Positions 8,613 to 17,792 of a DNA stretch of 64,000 bases are shown piece after piece. Numbering within the stretch: the first letter of the stretch is position 1; each line of letters starts with the position of its first letter. The stretch is from an uncultured Clostridium sp. (GTDB taxonomy: Bacteria > Bacillota_A > Clostridia > TANB77 > CAG-508). The notes below the pieces were generated by a model. The model was not told the DNA's origin, did not search any database, and worked only from the letters and a program-made list of their open reading frames with translations. The translations under genes were made by a program, and so were the position numbers. The DNA lies in assembly GCA_948466265.1 (NCBI GenBank), contig CAOJZU010000003.1, forward strand, positions 62,001-126,000, in the 5' to 3' direction.

Positions 8613-9083
8613 CTATATTGCTTCAAATAGTACATATTGGTTATTGTAATTTAGTACTACATTCTTTTCACTACATTCAAAAACATCTGCACCTAATATA
8701 TCTTTACAATTGGTTTCTCCATCAAATTTGGGTACATATGTAGTATCTATTAGTTTATCAATTGTTCCTATATTTTCGCTACCACCCATATAATCAATTA
8801 CTGCAAATGCTTTACCATATAAAATCCCATTAAATCTTACTAGAATTTCCGTTGATGCTGTTCTAGAACGTAAAGTCGTAATTTTGTCATATTCTTTATA
8901 CTCATCTAATGATTGATAACTAATTGCTTTTATTTGTAATGGATATGCTTCCATACTGTTTTTATCTTCTACATTTCCTTTTCCTATTTTATTTGCATAT
9001 GTTTTACTAAATACTAATATTCCTACCATTATAATAAGTATTAATAATATTATTCCAATCATTATTTTTTCCTTTTTCTTCAT
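8613..9083 (-). CDS. Membrane-anchored protein of unknown function
   Basis: A single N-terminal membrane segment (IMIGIILLILIIMVGILVF) precedes an extracytoplasmic domain of about 120 residues with two cysteines (NCKDIL and FECSEK). The ATG at 9083 is used because AGAAGGAG lies eight bases upstream; a GTG at 9092 overlaps that site. It follows the sigma-factor gene at 9116-9967 by 32 bases, so it may be a target or partner of that regulator. No family recognised. Confidence 0.6.
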   Translation of the reverse strand: MKKKEKIMIGIILLILIIMVGILVFSKTYANKIGKGNVEDKNSMEAYPLQIKAISYQSLDEYKEYDKITTLRSRTASTEILVRFNGILYGKAFAVIDYMGGSENIGTIDKLIDTTYVPKFDGETNCKDILGADVFECSEKNVVLNYNNQYVLFEAI

Positions 9084-9115
9084 AATTATCACTCCTTCTA
9101 CTATTTAGACAGTTT

Positions 9116-9967
9116 TTATCTTGCTTTTTGTTGGTGTTTTATAAAAATTATGAAAAAAATAATTGTAGCAATCAAAAATATGCTTGATATACTAAATATT
9201 CCTATATCTACTATATCTATTGCTAGATTTGGTTCTGTTTCTGTAATTTCTGTTTTATCTGTTGTCATAGTAGTATCTTCTATTATGTTTATCTCATCTT
9301 TACTTAATGTTCCTTCTTGTTTGTTTTCTGTTGAATCATCTATTACATCTTCTTTTATTTCTTCTTGATTACTTTGTTTTTCTCTTATAAGCTGCTTTTT
9401 AAATATAAATGTCATAATCATTATTATGAACATAGATAAATTACCTAAAAGCAATTTTAATGTATGAAGTCCTTTATAATATCTCCACTGCACAGTTCCT
9501 ATTGGAACACCTAATATCATTGAAATTTCTTTGAAAGACAATCCAGATAATATTTTTAATGATATTATTTCTTGTTCTTTTATAGGCAACTTTATTATCA
9601 TTTTATTATATGAATCTATTTCTATAATTTCATTTAATTCTTTATTTTCGCTTGTTACATAGTATAATTCATCTATGTTAATTTCTTCTTTACTTTTCTT
9701 TAGAAAATTTAAAGTTTCGTTTTTAGTAATTGAGTATAACCAAGTTGCTTCATTTTCATTTGGAAGTTTTTCTTTTTCTAGGTTAAATATCTTTGAAAAT
9801 ACGTCTTGAACTACATCTTCTGAGTTTTCCTTATTTTTTAAAATCGAAAAAGAAACTCCGTACACTAGATTTTTATAATTTTTATATAATTTATTAAATG
9901 CTAGTTCTTTGCTATTTTGCATTTCTGCAAATATACTATGTAATTCTTTTTTATCCATTTTTCTCAT
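9116..9967 (-). CDS. ECF-like sigma-70 factor with C-terminal membrane segment
   Basis: Residues about 20-90 match sigma region 2 (AFNKLYKNYKNLVYGVSFSIL, NSEDVVQDVFSKIF, WLYSITKNETLNFL) and residues about 125-175 region 4 (IKEQEIISLKILSGLSFKEIS, GTVQWRYYKGLHTLK). Unlike ordinary ECF factors (about 180 aa), it continues with one hydrophobic segment after region 4, an acidic linker rich in Glu, Thr and Asp, and a last hydrophobic segment near residue 260. It could be a sigma factor held at the membrane, with its own control domain in place of a separate anti-sigma protein. Co-transcribed with the downstream membrane gene. Confidence 0.75.
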   Translation of the reverse strand: MRKMDKKELHSIFAEMQNSKELAFNKLYKNYKNLVYGVSFSILKNKENSEDVVQDVFSKIFNLEKEKLPNENEATWLYSITKNETLNFLKKSKEEINIDELYYVTSENKELNEIIEIDSYNKMIIKLPIKEQEIISLKILSGLSFKEISMILGVPIGTVQWRYYKGLHTLKLLLGNLSMFIIMIMTFIFKKQLIREKQSNQEEIKEDVIDDSTENKQEGTLSKDEINIIEDTTMTTDKTEITETEPNLAIDIVDIGIFSISSIFLIATIIFFIIFIKHQQKAR

Positions 9968-10104
9968 ATTTTTTCCTAACTTTTTTATATTAAATAATTC
10001 ATTCTTAAATTAAATTTTTTTTATTTTATCATAAATTTAAAAATTTTACTATATATTTTTTATTTGTATATTTCTATTTTATTAGCTTAAATAAAGCAAA
10101 AAAA

Positions 10105-10120
10105 GCAGTATATTTACTGC
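10105..10120 (-). terminator. Rho-independent terminator
   Basis: On the minus strand, a GGCAGTA/TACTGC-type stem with a short loop is followed directly by a run of seven T. It lies 30 bases beyond the stop of the gene at 10152-10670; a second stem (10131-10157) overlaps that stop codon. Confidence 0.7.
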
Positions 10121-10151
10121 CTTCTCTGCATGTTAGGAATAACAGAAATTC

Positions 10152-10670
10152 CTAACAATTTTTGTGTAATTCCATTATTTCGAATACTTTGAACAAACTT
10201 CCTTGAACTTCAATTGATTTTTCACCATTATACGAGATTATTTCACTTGCAATTCTCTTTAAAGGCCTACCAAATCCCGGTTTATGTGACCAAGTCCCAT
10301 CAAGATTTTGCCTTAAAAAATGAAAATCATTATCACTTTTTGAATATGTTAAGGCAATTTTGCACGATTTTTCTCTTATACTTGCATCAAAAGAGCATGC
10401 GGAAGCAGTTATTGATAAAACAGAACAATCTCTTTTAAGTGATTTTATAAACAAATCATAATCAAAGAAATATTCTCCATTACCAAAAAAAATCTCATTT
10501 CCGTTAAACTCTGCATAAATTGCTCCTGGAGTATATATCGAAAAATCTCTGTCTTCATAATTGCAATTTAATGCATGTGCATAGCAATTCCGATATGGTG
10601 AACTGTCAACAGAAAAAATTGGCGGATACTCTCCTATTAAGTTTTTGATAAGTTCAGTTTTTTGACTCAT
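10152..10670 (-). CDS. Putative NlpC/P60-like cysteine peptidase or amidase, likely horizontally acquired
   Basis: A 172-residue protein with the motifs RNCYAHAL near residue 27 (candidate catalytic Cys) and FHFLRQNLDGTWSHKPG near residue 115 (candidate His), a pattern I associate with uncharacterised papain-fold proteins of phage and Firmicutes. Base and codon use are less AT-rich than the neighbours, and there is no partner gene. It carries an in-phase CGG (10590-10592) that must be Arg to keep RNCYAHAL; a +1 shift here would reach a stop within a few codons. This supports recent acquisition, and poor or altered expression in this host. Confidence 0.55.
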   Translation of the reverse strand: MSQKTELIKNLIGEYPPIFSVDSSPYRNCYAHALNCNYEDRDFSIYTPGAIYAEFNGNEIFFGNGEYFFDYDLFIKSLKRDCSVLSITASACSFDASIREKSCKIALTYSKSDNDFHFLRQNLDGTWSHKPGFGRPLKRIASEIISYNGEKSIEVQGSLFKVFEIMELHKNC

Positions 10671-10800
10671 ATTTCGTCCTTTCTATAGAATTACAGTTAT
10701 ACTTTTTACAACATTTTTTATTTTATCATAATTTACATAATTTGTAAATATTTTTCGGCTGAATATCAAAATGAAGTTAAATACTTTATGCATTTCAATC

Positions 10801-11118
10801 TTATTTTTTCTTCTTTGGCTTTGGAATTGGTGTTACTTTTTCTATTTCTGTAACAACAGATTTACAAAATTCAGAATTATCTATATCTAGTACATAATGT
10901 TCTTTTGCTCCATTATATGGATATCCTGTTTCTGCATTTTGCATTAATTCTTTTATACAATCTAATTTTTTTACAAAAGATACATTGTTACAAACTATTA
11001 TTACTGGCTTATCATTAACATATACCATAAATTCGCCAAACATTTTCTTATATCTTATTTCTCCTACTCCTTTTATTTGCTCACATACATATTCTATATA
11101 TTCGTTTGTTGTAGCCAT
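10801..11118 (-). CDS. TfoX N-terminal domain protein
   Basis: A 105-residue protein with the TfoX_N pattern: IKGVGEIRYKKMFGEFMVYVNDKPVI near the N-terminus, then a Cys/Lys-containing middle and YPYNGAKEHYVLD. TfoX/Sxy proteins regulate competence in Proteobacteria, but the stand-alone N-domain in Firmicutes has no established role. It ends in a Pro/Lys tail (PIPKPKKKK). It lies upstream of the 10152-10670 gene and just downstream of the second zinc-ribbon gene. Confidence 0.8.
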   Translation of the reverse strand: MATTNEYIEYVCEQIKGVGEIRYKKMFGEFMVYVNDKPVIIVCNNVSFVKKLDCIKELMQNAETGYPYNGAKEHYVLDIDNSEFCKSVVTEIEKVTPIPKPKKKK

Positions 11119-11142
11119 TTTATTACTCCTTTCTATTTCAGT

Positions 11143-11346
11143 TTAATTTGTTAAAAAGTCTAATATATTCATTCCAGATTCTGTATCTGCTTTATAAAGT
11201 TCTGTATAGCCACATTTATTGCAACTTACTGTAATAAATTTCTTATTTTGAACATCAAATATTTTAGCAAAGTTTCCGCCTGTTGCTTGAAATTGGTCTT
11301 TTTCAAATTCGGTATTCCCACATTTTACACATTTCCATTCTGACAT
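11143..11346 (-). CDS. Zinc-ribbon protein (67 aa), paralogue of 1295-1498
   Basis: The protein is almost identical to the 1295-1498 product over its whole length: MSEWKCVKCGNTEFEKD, then FAKIFDVQNKKFITVSC and a second CxxC knuckle (CNKCG). Only a few conservative changes are seen (DIQ/DVQ, EIYKTV/ELYKAD). The ATG follows AAGGAGGAT. The two copies lie about 10 kb apart with different neighbours, so this is a dispersed gene duplication. Function unknown. Confidence 0.7.
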   Translation of the reverse strand: MSEWKCVKCGNTEFEKDQFQATGGNFAKIFDVQNKKFITVSCNKCGYTELYKADTESGMNILDFLTN

Positions 11347-11389
11347 AATTTAATATCCTCCTTATTAATCTTATACTATAATATCATAA

Positions 11390-11418
11390 AAGCAGATAAT
11401 TATCAAAATTATCTGCTT
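11390..11418 (-). terminator. Terminator after MATE-kinase gene
   Basis: A 12-base perfect stem (AAGCAGATAATT / AATTATCTGCTT) followed on the minus strand by TTTTATG. The same stem, with the same ATGATATTATA downstream, recurs at 35625-35661. Confidence 0.7.
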
Positions 11419-11424
11419 AAATCT

Positions 11425-13416
11425 TTATTTATTTTCTTCAATAAATCTAGCCAAAATATCAGCTGTTTTTTCTACTCCATAGGTATCAACATTAACCGCT
11501 ATATCATAGTCTGAAAAATCCCTCCATTTTCTTCCTGTATAGTAACTATAATGTTTTTCTCTTGATTTATTTATTTTGTTAATTTCATTTAATGCATTTT
11601 TTTCATTTACACCATAGAATTTCACAGCCCTTTTGATTTTATTCTCATCATCGCTATATAAAAATATGTTAAAAACATTTTTGTTGTCTCTTAATATGTA
11701 ATTAGCACATCTTCCAATTATTACACATCCGCCTTTTTCTGCAATTTCTTTTATTGCTTTGCTTTCTGCTATAAATAGGTTATCGTCATTTGATAAATTG
11801 TTATAATATTGAGTATTAAAACTTGATAATAGATTTCCATGTATGTTTTGTTCGTTTTTTTCTATATATGATGCTGATAGTCCACTTTCGCCAGATACTA
11901 CTGATATTAAGTTTTTATCATATAACTTTAGCCCTAGTTTTTCTGCAAGCAATTTTCCTACATATCTTCCACCAGAACCATATTCTCTTGCAATTGTAAC
12001 TACATAGTTATTTCCCTTATTTATAACCGTATTATTTTCAACTTCTGCAACATATTTTTCGTCTTTTATTTTGTTTAATTCTTTCATTTCTAAAGTTAAT
12101 AGTATTATCGCAATTACAAATGCTAAACCATCTCCTACTGGTCCAGCATAAAGGACTCCCATTAGTCCAAATATTTTAGTTAATATAAATGCTGATGGAA
12201 CGAAAAATAGTATTTGTCTTGATAGTGTTAAAAATGCTGATTTTACAGGTTTACCCATAGCTTGAAAGAATATTCCTGTTACTATTTGAACTCCATTACA
12301 TATTGTAAGCATTAAAAATGTTCTAAATGTTAGACAAGCAAATTCATTATATAACTCGTCTCCAGAACCAAATATACCTATTAATTTATCTGGTATTGTT
12401 TGAAATAATATAAATGCTGTTACTGAAACTATGACACTTAATGATAGAACATATTTTAATGTCTTCTTTACTCTATCAAATCTTCTTGCTCCGTAATTAT
12501 ATCCTATTATTGGCTGACTTCCAACTGCTATTCCTATTATTATACTGTTTAAGATTTGACTTATTTTCATTACAATTCCTAGAACTGTTATCGGTATATC
12601 TGCACCAAATTTACTTACACTTCCATATGTTTTAAGTAATAAGTTTTGAACAGATATTACTATAACTATTGACATTTGTGTTATAAATGATGATATACCT
12701 AGTTTTGAAACTGATTTTACCATTTTTAGGTCAAGCTTAAAACTTTCTTTTGTTAGTCTAACTGTTTTGAATTTTTTGATGTATAAGGCATTCATAATAA
12801 ATGTTACAAATTGCCCAATTATTGTTGCTATTGCTGCACCTGCTATTCCCCATTTTAGTACAAATATTGCAACAGCATCTAATCCTATATTTAATACTGC
12901 TCCTATAACCATTGACCTCATTGCAAAGCTTGGTGAGCCATCTGCTCTTATAATTGAATTTAATGTTGTTCCTATCATTACAAAAGGTATTCCTATTGCT
13001 ATAATATAACCATATGTTAAAGCATATTCTCTTAAAGCGTCTGTACAGCCAAAGATATTTATTAATACTGGTAAGAATATTAATGTTACTGCGCATAGTA
13101 CGACTGAGACTATTATAGATATCATAATTCCATTTGCAACACCTTTACCTGCCTCTTCATTTTTCTTTTCTCCTAATTTTAAGCTTAAAAATGCTGATGT
13201 TCCATCTCCAAACATGAGTGCAAACGCTAAACATATAAATGTTATTGGGAAAACTATATTAGTTGCTCCATTTCCTAAATAGTTTACTCCCCAACCGATA
13301 AATATTTGGTCTACTATATTATATAAAGCATTTACAACTAATGATATAATGCTTGGTATAGCAAACTTTTTTAGTAATTTACCGATTTTTGCTGTTCCTA
13401 ATTCTGATTCTTCCAT
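11425..13416 (-). CDS. MATE-family efflux transporter fused to a cytidylate kinase-like domain
   Basis: Residues about 5-445 form a 12-segment MATE transporter (IPSIISLVVNALYNIVDQIFIG, FGDGTSAFLSLKLGEKK, GSQPIIGYNYGARRFDRVKK). After a short linker, residues about 468-660 match the cytidylate kinase-like family: ITIAREYGSGGRYVGKLLAEKLG (P-loop-like), IGRCANYIL and KHYSYYTGRKWRDFSDYDI. MATE proteins export drugs or metabolites using Na+ or H+; the kinase-like part may phosphorylate or sense a nucleotide. The start at 13416 has GGAGGG upstream; the frame's earlier codons hold the ribosome binding site. No recoding site is needed. Confidence 0.85.
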   Translation of the reverse strand: MEESELGTAKIGKLLKKFAIPSIISLVVNALYNIVDQIFIGWGVNYLGNGATNIVFPITFICLAFALMFGDGTSAFLSLKLGEKKNEEAGKGVANGIMISIIVSVVLCAVTLIFLPVLINIFGCTDALREYALTYGYIIAIGIPFVMIGTTLNSIIRADGSPSFAMRSMVIGAVLNIGLDAVAIFVLKWGIAGAAIATIIGQFVTFIMNALYIKKFKTVRLTKESFKLDLKMVKSVSKLGISSFITQMSIVIVISVQNLLLKTYGSVSKFGADIPITVLGIVMKISQILNSIIIGIAVGSQPIIGYNYGARRFDRVKKTLKYVLSLSVIVSVTAFILFQTIPDKLIGIFGSGDELYNEFACLTFRTFLMLTICNGVQIVTGIFFQAMGKPVKSAFLTLSRQILFFVPSAFILTKIFGLMGVLYAGPVGDGLAFVIAIILLTLEMKELNKIKDEKYVAEVENNTVINKGNNYVVTIAREYGSGGRYVGKLLAEKLGLKLYDKNLISVVSGESGLSASYIEKNEQNIHGNLLSSFNTQYYNNLSNDDNLFIAESKAIKEIAEKGGCVIIGRCANYILRDNKNVFNIFLYSDDENKIKRAVKFYGVNEKNALNEINKINKSREKHYSYYTGRKWRDFSDYDIAVNVDTYGVEKTADILARFIEENK

Positions 13417-13446
13417 TATATAAATTTCCCTCCTATTCAATAAAAC

Positions 13447-13493
13447 AAGTTAGCTAGTTAGTCTATATAAAAATATAGCTAATTTGCTAACTT
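13447..13493 (-). terminator. Terminator-like hairpin after the RelA/SpoT-domain gene
   Basis: An outer stem AAGTTAGC/GCTAACTT with an inner AT-rich stem lies between the alarmone synthetase stop (13537) and the MATE gene leader. Confidence 0.5.
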
Positions 13494-13536
13494 AAGTATT
13501 TTATCATTTTATTTTTTAGTTTGTCAACAAAATTAT

Positions 13537-14196
13537 TTAAGAAATTTGTTGCTTTTTAAATATCTTTGTCATTTTGTCACTTATAATGTTTACTATCCTA
13601 CCATACATAGATAATCTCGCAGAGTCAATGCTTGATATTTTTTTATTTGATTTGTATTTTATTTTATGTTCTGTGGTTGCCCAAAAGTCCATAAGTGCTG
13701 TTTTTATTTGAATTTCTGTTTTTATATATATTATTTCTTCTTTTACTTTTATTGGTACTTCTATTATCATATGATAAGCAGAATATCCACTCTTTTTCGC
13801 CTTTTTTATATAGTCTTTTTCTTTTACTATTCTTATCTTATCTTGTTTTCTAATAATATCTCTTATCTTATAAATATCGTCCTTATAATTACAAATTATT
13901 CTTACTCCTGCAATGTCATTAATATATTCAATCATATTTTCATATGTAATATCTAATTTCTTCTTTTTCATTTTGTTTACTATGCTTTGTGGCGTTTTTA
14001 TTCTACTTGTTATATTTGTTATTACATCATATTTATAATATTCATTTAATAGCTTTTTTAGTTTGTTTAGTTCTAATTCTAAACTATTTAATGCTTTTAT
14101 GTATATTTCTAAAATTAATTCAAACTCATTATATGATTTTTTTATAAGTTCATTACTTTTTACCAAGTCACTTTCATTCCTTAATATATCTTCCAT
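13537..14196 (-). CDS. Small alarmone synthetase-like (RelA/SpoT domain) protein
   Basis: A 219-residue RelA/SpoT nucleotidyltransferase domain: RIKTPQSIVNKMKKK (near residue 67), DIAGVRIICNYKDDIY (DD motif, ~95), DYIKKAKKSGYSAYHM (~126) and the catalytic EIQIKTALMDFWATTEHK (~165). Small synthetases of the RelQ type make (p)ppGpp from GTP or GDP and ATP. The usual PKxxGY motif is altered to AKKSGY, so activity is likely but not certain. No hydrolase domain is present. AGAGGAGGTAGC precedes the ATG. Confidence 0.82.
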   Translation of the reverse strand: MEDILRNESDLVKSNELIKKSYNEFELILEIYIKALNSLELELNKLKKLLNEYYKYDVITNITSRIKTPQSIVNKMKKKKLDITYENMIEYINDIAGVRIICNYKDDIYKIRDIIRKQDKIRIVKEKDYIKKAKKSGYSAYHMIIEVPIKVKEEIIYIKTEIQIKTALMDFWATTEHKIKYKSNKKISSIDSARLSMYGRIVNIISDKMTKIFKKQQIS

Positions 14197-14291
14197 TTGC
14201 TACCTCCTCTTTAGTGATTATTTGAATTATATATTAGATTTGTTAAAAACATATTGATATTTTGTGACTTTTATGTGTATTTATTTTAATT

Positions 14292-16190
14292 TTATTCTTC
14301 CTTGCTTAGCTCTTCCCATTCTATCATTTTGGCTTCAATTTCTTTTTGTATGCTTTCTATATTGTCTTGTAATTCCTTTAATTTTATATAATCTGTGCAC
14401 ATCTCTTCACTTTGCATTTCACTTTCTATATTTTTTATATCATTTTCTTTTTCTTCTATTTCCTGCTCTAGTTTATTTATCTTATTTTTTCTTTTTGCTT
14501 TTTCTTTCTCTTCAAAATAAGTATTCTTTGTATTTTTCTGATGATTAGTAGATACTTTTTTTGGAACAACATTATTTTCAGATTTTTCTTTATGTTCTAG
14601 ATATTCTTCATATGTACCATTAAAATAGTGAATTCCGATTTTCTTCAAATGCAAGTATTGAATCTGCTATTTTATTTACAAAATATCTATCATGTGAGAC
14701 AAAAATAAGAGTTCCTTTATATTCTTTTAATATGTTTTCTAAACTCTCTTTTCCTATTATGTCCATATGATTTGTTGGTTCGTCTAATAAGAGTAAATTA
14801 GGTTTTTTCTTGAAAATTTTGCACAACTGAAGTCTTACTTTTTCCCCACCTGATAAAACATTAATTTCTTTAAATACATCTTCACCTGAAAATAAAAATG
14901 CTCCTAATGAGTTTCTAACTTCATTTGCTAGTAATCTAGGAAATTCTTCGCTAAATTCATCAAAAATCGTATTACTAAGATTTAGGAATTCCATTTGTTG
15001 GTCAAAATATTCTTTGTTTACATGATATCCATATTCATATTCACCGCTTATTTTTGGTATATATCCCATTAAAGTTTTTAAAAGTGTTGATTTTCCTATT
15101 CCATTTTCTCCAATAATTCCAAGTTTTTGCCCTTTATATAACTCAAACGATACTTCTCCAAGTGGATTATTATATCCAAATTGTAGTTTTTTTGCTGATA
15201 ATACTAACTCTCCACTTTGATCTAACATATTAAAATTTGCATGAAAAGTCCTTAAATCATATCTATTTGGTTCTTCTATTATATTCATTTGCTCTATTTT
15301 TTTTAGTTTTGATAATGCCATTTTAGCCTTTGATGGCTTATATCTAAATCTATCAGCAATCGCTCTTAGTCTTTTTATTTCAGCCTGTTGATATTCATAG
15401 TCTTTTAACCCTTTTTCATAATTTATTCTTTTTTGTTTTTCATAAAAAGAATAATTTCCTGAATATTCTGTTAAAACAGCATATTCTATTTCATATACCT
15501 TATTTACAATTTTATCTAAAAACATTCTATCGTGAGAAACTATAACTGCTGCTTTAGGGTAGCTTTTTAAGTATTCTTCTAACCATTCTATTGTAGTTAT
15601 ATCTAAATGGTTTGTTGGTTCATCTAACAACAAAATATCAGGCTTACTTAATAATAATTTTAAGAAAGCAATTTTTGTTTTTTGTCCTCCCGAAAATTCT
15701 CTTATTTTTTTATTCTTATCTTCTTCACTAAAGCCAAATTTCTTTATTGCTGTTTCATATTCTTTTTTATATGTATACCCATCATTTAATTTATATATTT
15801 CTAAGCTTTCTGTATACTCTTTTATTAATTTTTCGTTGGTTTCAGTTTGCAATTGTTTTTCAAAATTATTTATCTTATTTTCAAGCTTAATAATATTTTC
15901 ATAAGGTTTTAAAATTTCTTGTAACAAAGTATTATTTGTATTTTCAAACTCTATTTGTTTTAAATATCCAATAATAGGTTTTCCTTGCTTATATATTTCG
16001 AATTTGCTTTCTCCGAATACCTGCTTCTAACATTCCATTTTCTACTATTGATTTTAGCAAAGTGGTTTTACCTGCTCCATTTTTACCGAACTATTGCAAT
16101 TTTATCTCTTTCTTTTATCTCAAAATTAATTTCTTCTATTATTGTTTCGGCGCCATATGATATGGCGCCATTTACTATTTTATAATTCAT
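14292..16190 (-). CDS. ABC-F family ATPase with three +1 recoding sites
   Basis: Joining the pieces by skipping the C of three in-phase CGG codons (16086-16088, 16013-16015, 14635-14637) yields a 631-residue ABC-F protein starting MNYKIVNGAISYG. The first skip restores the first Walker A (IVGKNGAGKTTL), the second gives LEAGIGESKFE, and the third gives FEENGIHYFNGTYEEYLEH after the second ABC domain. Both signatures (FSGGQKTKIAF, LSGGEKVRLQL), both Walker B regions (LLLDEPTNHLD, LLLDEPTNHMD), the linker and a C-terminal coiled coil are present. ABC-F proteins act on ribosomes, often in antibiotic protection or translation control. A strong palindrome overlaps codons 7-14. Confidence 0.85.
16149..16169. 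repeat. GC-rich 21-base palindrome inside the ABC-F start region
   Basis: GGCGCCATAT and its exact complement ATATGGCGCC are separated by one base, within codons about 7-14 of the ABC-F gene. It is the most GC-rich hairpin in native coding DNA of the window and could act on translation initiation. Confidence 0.4.
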
Positions 16191-16197
16191 AATAACC

Positions 16198-17403
16198 TCA
16201 TTCACTATACATTATGTCTATATCAACATCTCCATCAATTCCAGGAACTTTACCAATACTGCTCATTTGCCATATAGAATATTTTCCTTCATAAGTTGCT
16301 TTATTTATATATTGAGCAAGCCAAACAGGATGTTTTGTAGGATACCAAATTTTTTCTAAATATGTTTTGCTACTATATAGCATTCCTTCATATCCTGCTT
16401 CTTCTAAAGTATCCATAAATACACTTGCAGATTTATTTATTGTATAAAGACTCATTCCTGCTGTATTAAAAGAGCTAAAGCTTTCCCAGTCAAATGCTAC
16501 TGGTAAGTCTAATTCATAATTCTTTAAATTATCTCTTACCCATTCTGCTTGCTCTTTTGCTTGGTATACACTTTTTGAATAAGAATAGAAATATGTCCCA
16601 ACTGGTAAGCCTACTGATTTAGCACCATTTATATTCTTTTCAAAGTATGGGTCTATTACATATTCTCCATCATAATCTGTTTGATATCCCATTCTTATCA
16701 TGACAAATTCTACTCCTGCATTTTTTACTTCTTCCCAGTTAATATCCCCTTGCCACTTAGATACATCTATTCCTATTTTTGTTTTTTTAGTTTTATAATC
16801 TCTTATGACATCTGCTATATCAAGTTTTTCTTTTTCAGCAGGTGGCGGCGCTATTGTATCTGTTTTTTCATTAACAACAAGTGAAAATAATTTTTCTGTT
16901 TTATTTCCACTAGAATCTGTTACAACATAAGTTATATTGTATGTTCCTGGTGTATTTGTATCATATGCACCTATTATTTCTCTTTTAGGGTTGTCGTCAA
17001 TATCATCTGCACTTAATAATACATCTGTTAAGTTTTTATTATATCCTTCTGTAACATTATATGTGCTTCCACTAAATATTTTTGGTGCAGTTACATCTAT
17101 TACTTTTATAGTAAAGTTTGATGGTCTTTTTTTGTTTTTTATATTTATATATTCAAATGAGACTTCTATATCTCCTAGCTTTTCTGTATCTATTTCATGG
17201 TCATCTACTAGGCTTCCATTAAGATTTTGGATAAAATCAGATACCTTTGCTCTTTTTCCAAATTCTACTTCTAAATTTTCTTTTAAAGTAACTGATTCTC
17301 TATCTAGTTTTATATTTTCCTGATGCTCTTTGTATAGCCAAAAACTAATTCCTAGTAATAATATAAGCATTACAATTATAACCGGTATTATTATCTTTTT
17401 CAT
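16198..17403 (-). CDS. GH25 lysozyme-like muramidase with Ig-like (DUF5011-type) domain
   Basis: An N-terminal signal anchor (IIIPVIIVMLILLLGISFW) is followed by a bacterial Ig-like region (about residues 85-180: APKIFSGS, TPGTYNITYVVTDSSGNKTEK) and a GH25 domain from about residue 210. The GH25 motifs GIDVSKWQGDI, FVMIRMGY, GTYFYSYS and VAFDWE (catalytic Asp/Glu) are intact. It should cleave the glycan strand of peptidoglycan at the cell surface. It is upstream of the ABC-F gene by seven bases, so the two could be co-transcribed. Confidence 0.88.
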   Translation of the reverse strand: MKKIIIPVIIVMLILLLGISFWLYKEHQENIKLDRESVTLKENLEVEFGKRAKVSDFIQNLNGSLVDDHEIDTEKLGDIEVSFEYINIKNKKRPSNFTIKVIDVTAPKIFSGSTYNVTEGYNKNLTDVLLSADDIDDNPKREIIGAYDTNTPGTYNITYVVTDSSGNKTEKLFSLVVNEKTDTIAPPPAEKEKLDIADVIRDYKTKKTKIGIDVSKWQGDINWEEVKNAGVEFVMIRMGYQTDYDGEYVIDPYFEKNINGAKSVGLPVGTYFYSYSKSVYQAKEQAEWVRDNLKNYELDLPVAFDWESFSSFNTAGMSLYTINKSASVFMDTLEEAGYEGMLYSSKTYLEKIWYPTKHPVWLAQYINKATYEGKYSIWQMSSIGKVPGIDGDVDIDIMYSE

Positions 17404-17432
17404 ATATTCTCTTCCTTTATTTTATAATTTTA

Positions 17433-17789
17433 TTATTTTGTTTTAGAATAGATATTACCACATGACTTGCATGTAATTTCCATATCATAACTGTTTAATT
17501 TTTTATCTAATAACGTAATTAAAGGCTCATTATCATCTAAACAGCAAAATCTATTTTTTATTGTTATTAATTCTTTGTCAGTTTTTTTACCAGCTTTGCT
17601 ATCTTCAAAATCTATGAATACGCTACCACTACTTCCGCAATTACATTTATATTTTAAATTTATTTTATCATAAGTTGAATAACATAGGTATCCGATATTT
17701 TCATTACATTTATCGCAATACATCCAACCACCATAATTAGTTGCTAGCCTAGTGTTTACTAATTCTTTATTCTTTACTACTCTTGCCAT
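17433..17789 (-). CDS. Cys-rich zinc-binding protein, unknown function
   Basis: A 118-residue protein with four Cys pairs: CDKCN, CNCG, CC and CKSCG, arranged like two zinc ribbons (residues 24-50 and 79-112). No catalytic motif is seen. The start follows an AGGAGATAAAA leader and lies four bases after the NUDIX gene's stop, so both are probably translated from one mRNA. A nucleic-acid-binding or metal-binding role is inference. Confidence 0.6.
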   Translation of the reverse strand: MARVVKNKELVNTRLATNYGGWMYCDKCNENIGYLCYSTYDKINLKYKCNCGSSGSVFIDFEDSKAGKKTDKELITIKNRFCCLDDNEPLITLLDKKLNSYDMEITCKSCGNIYSKTK

Positions 17790-17792
17790 TTT

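Noticed and set aside
12758..13096. Minus-strand frame inside the MATE gene.
   Set aside because: It is an out-of-frame shadow of the MATE coding sequence, rich in Asn, Arg and Cys with no plausible start.
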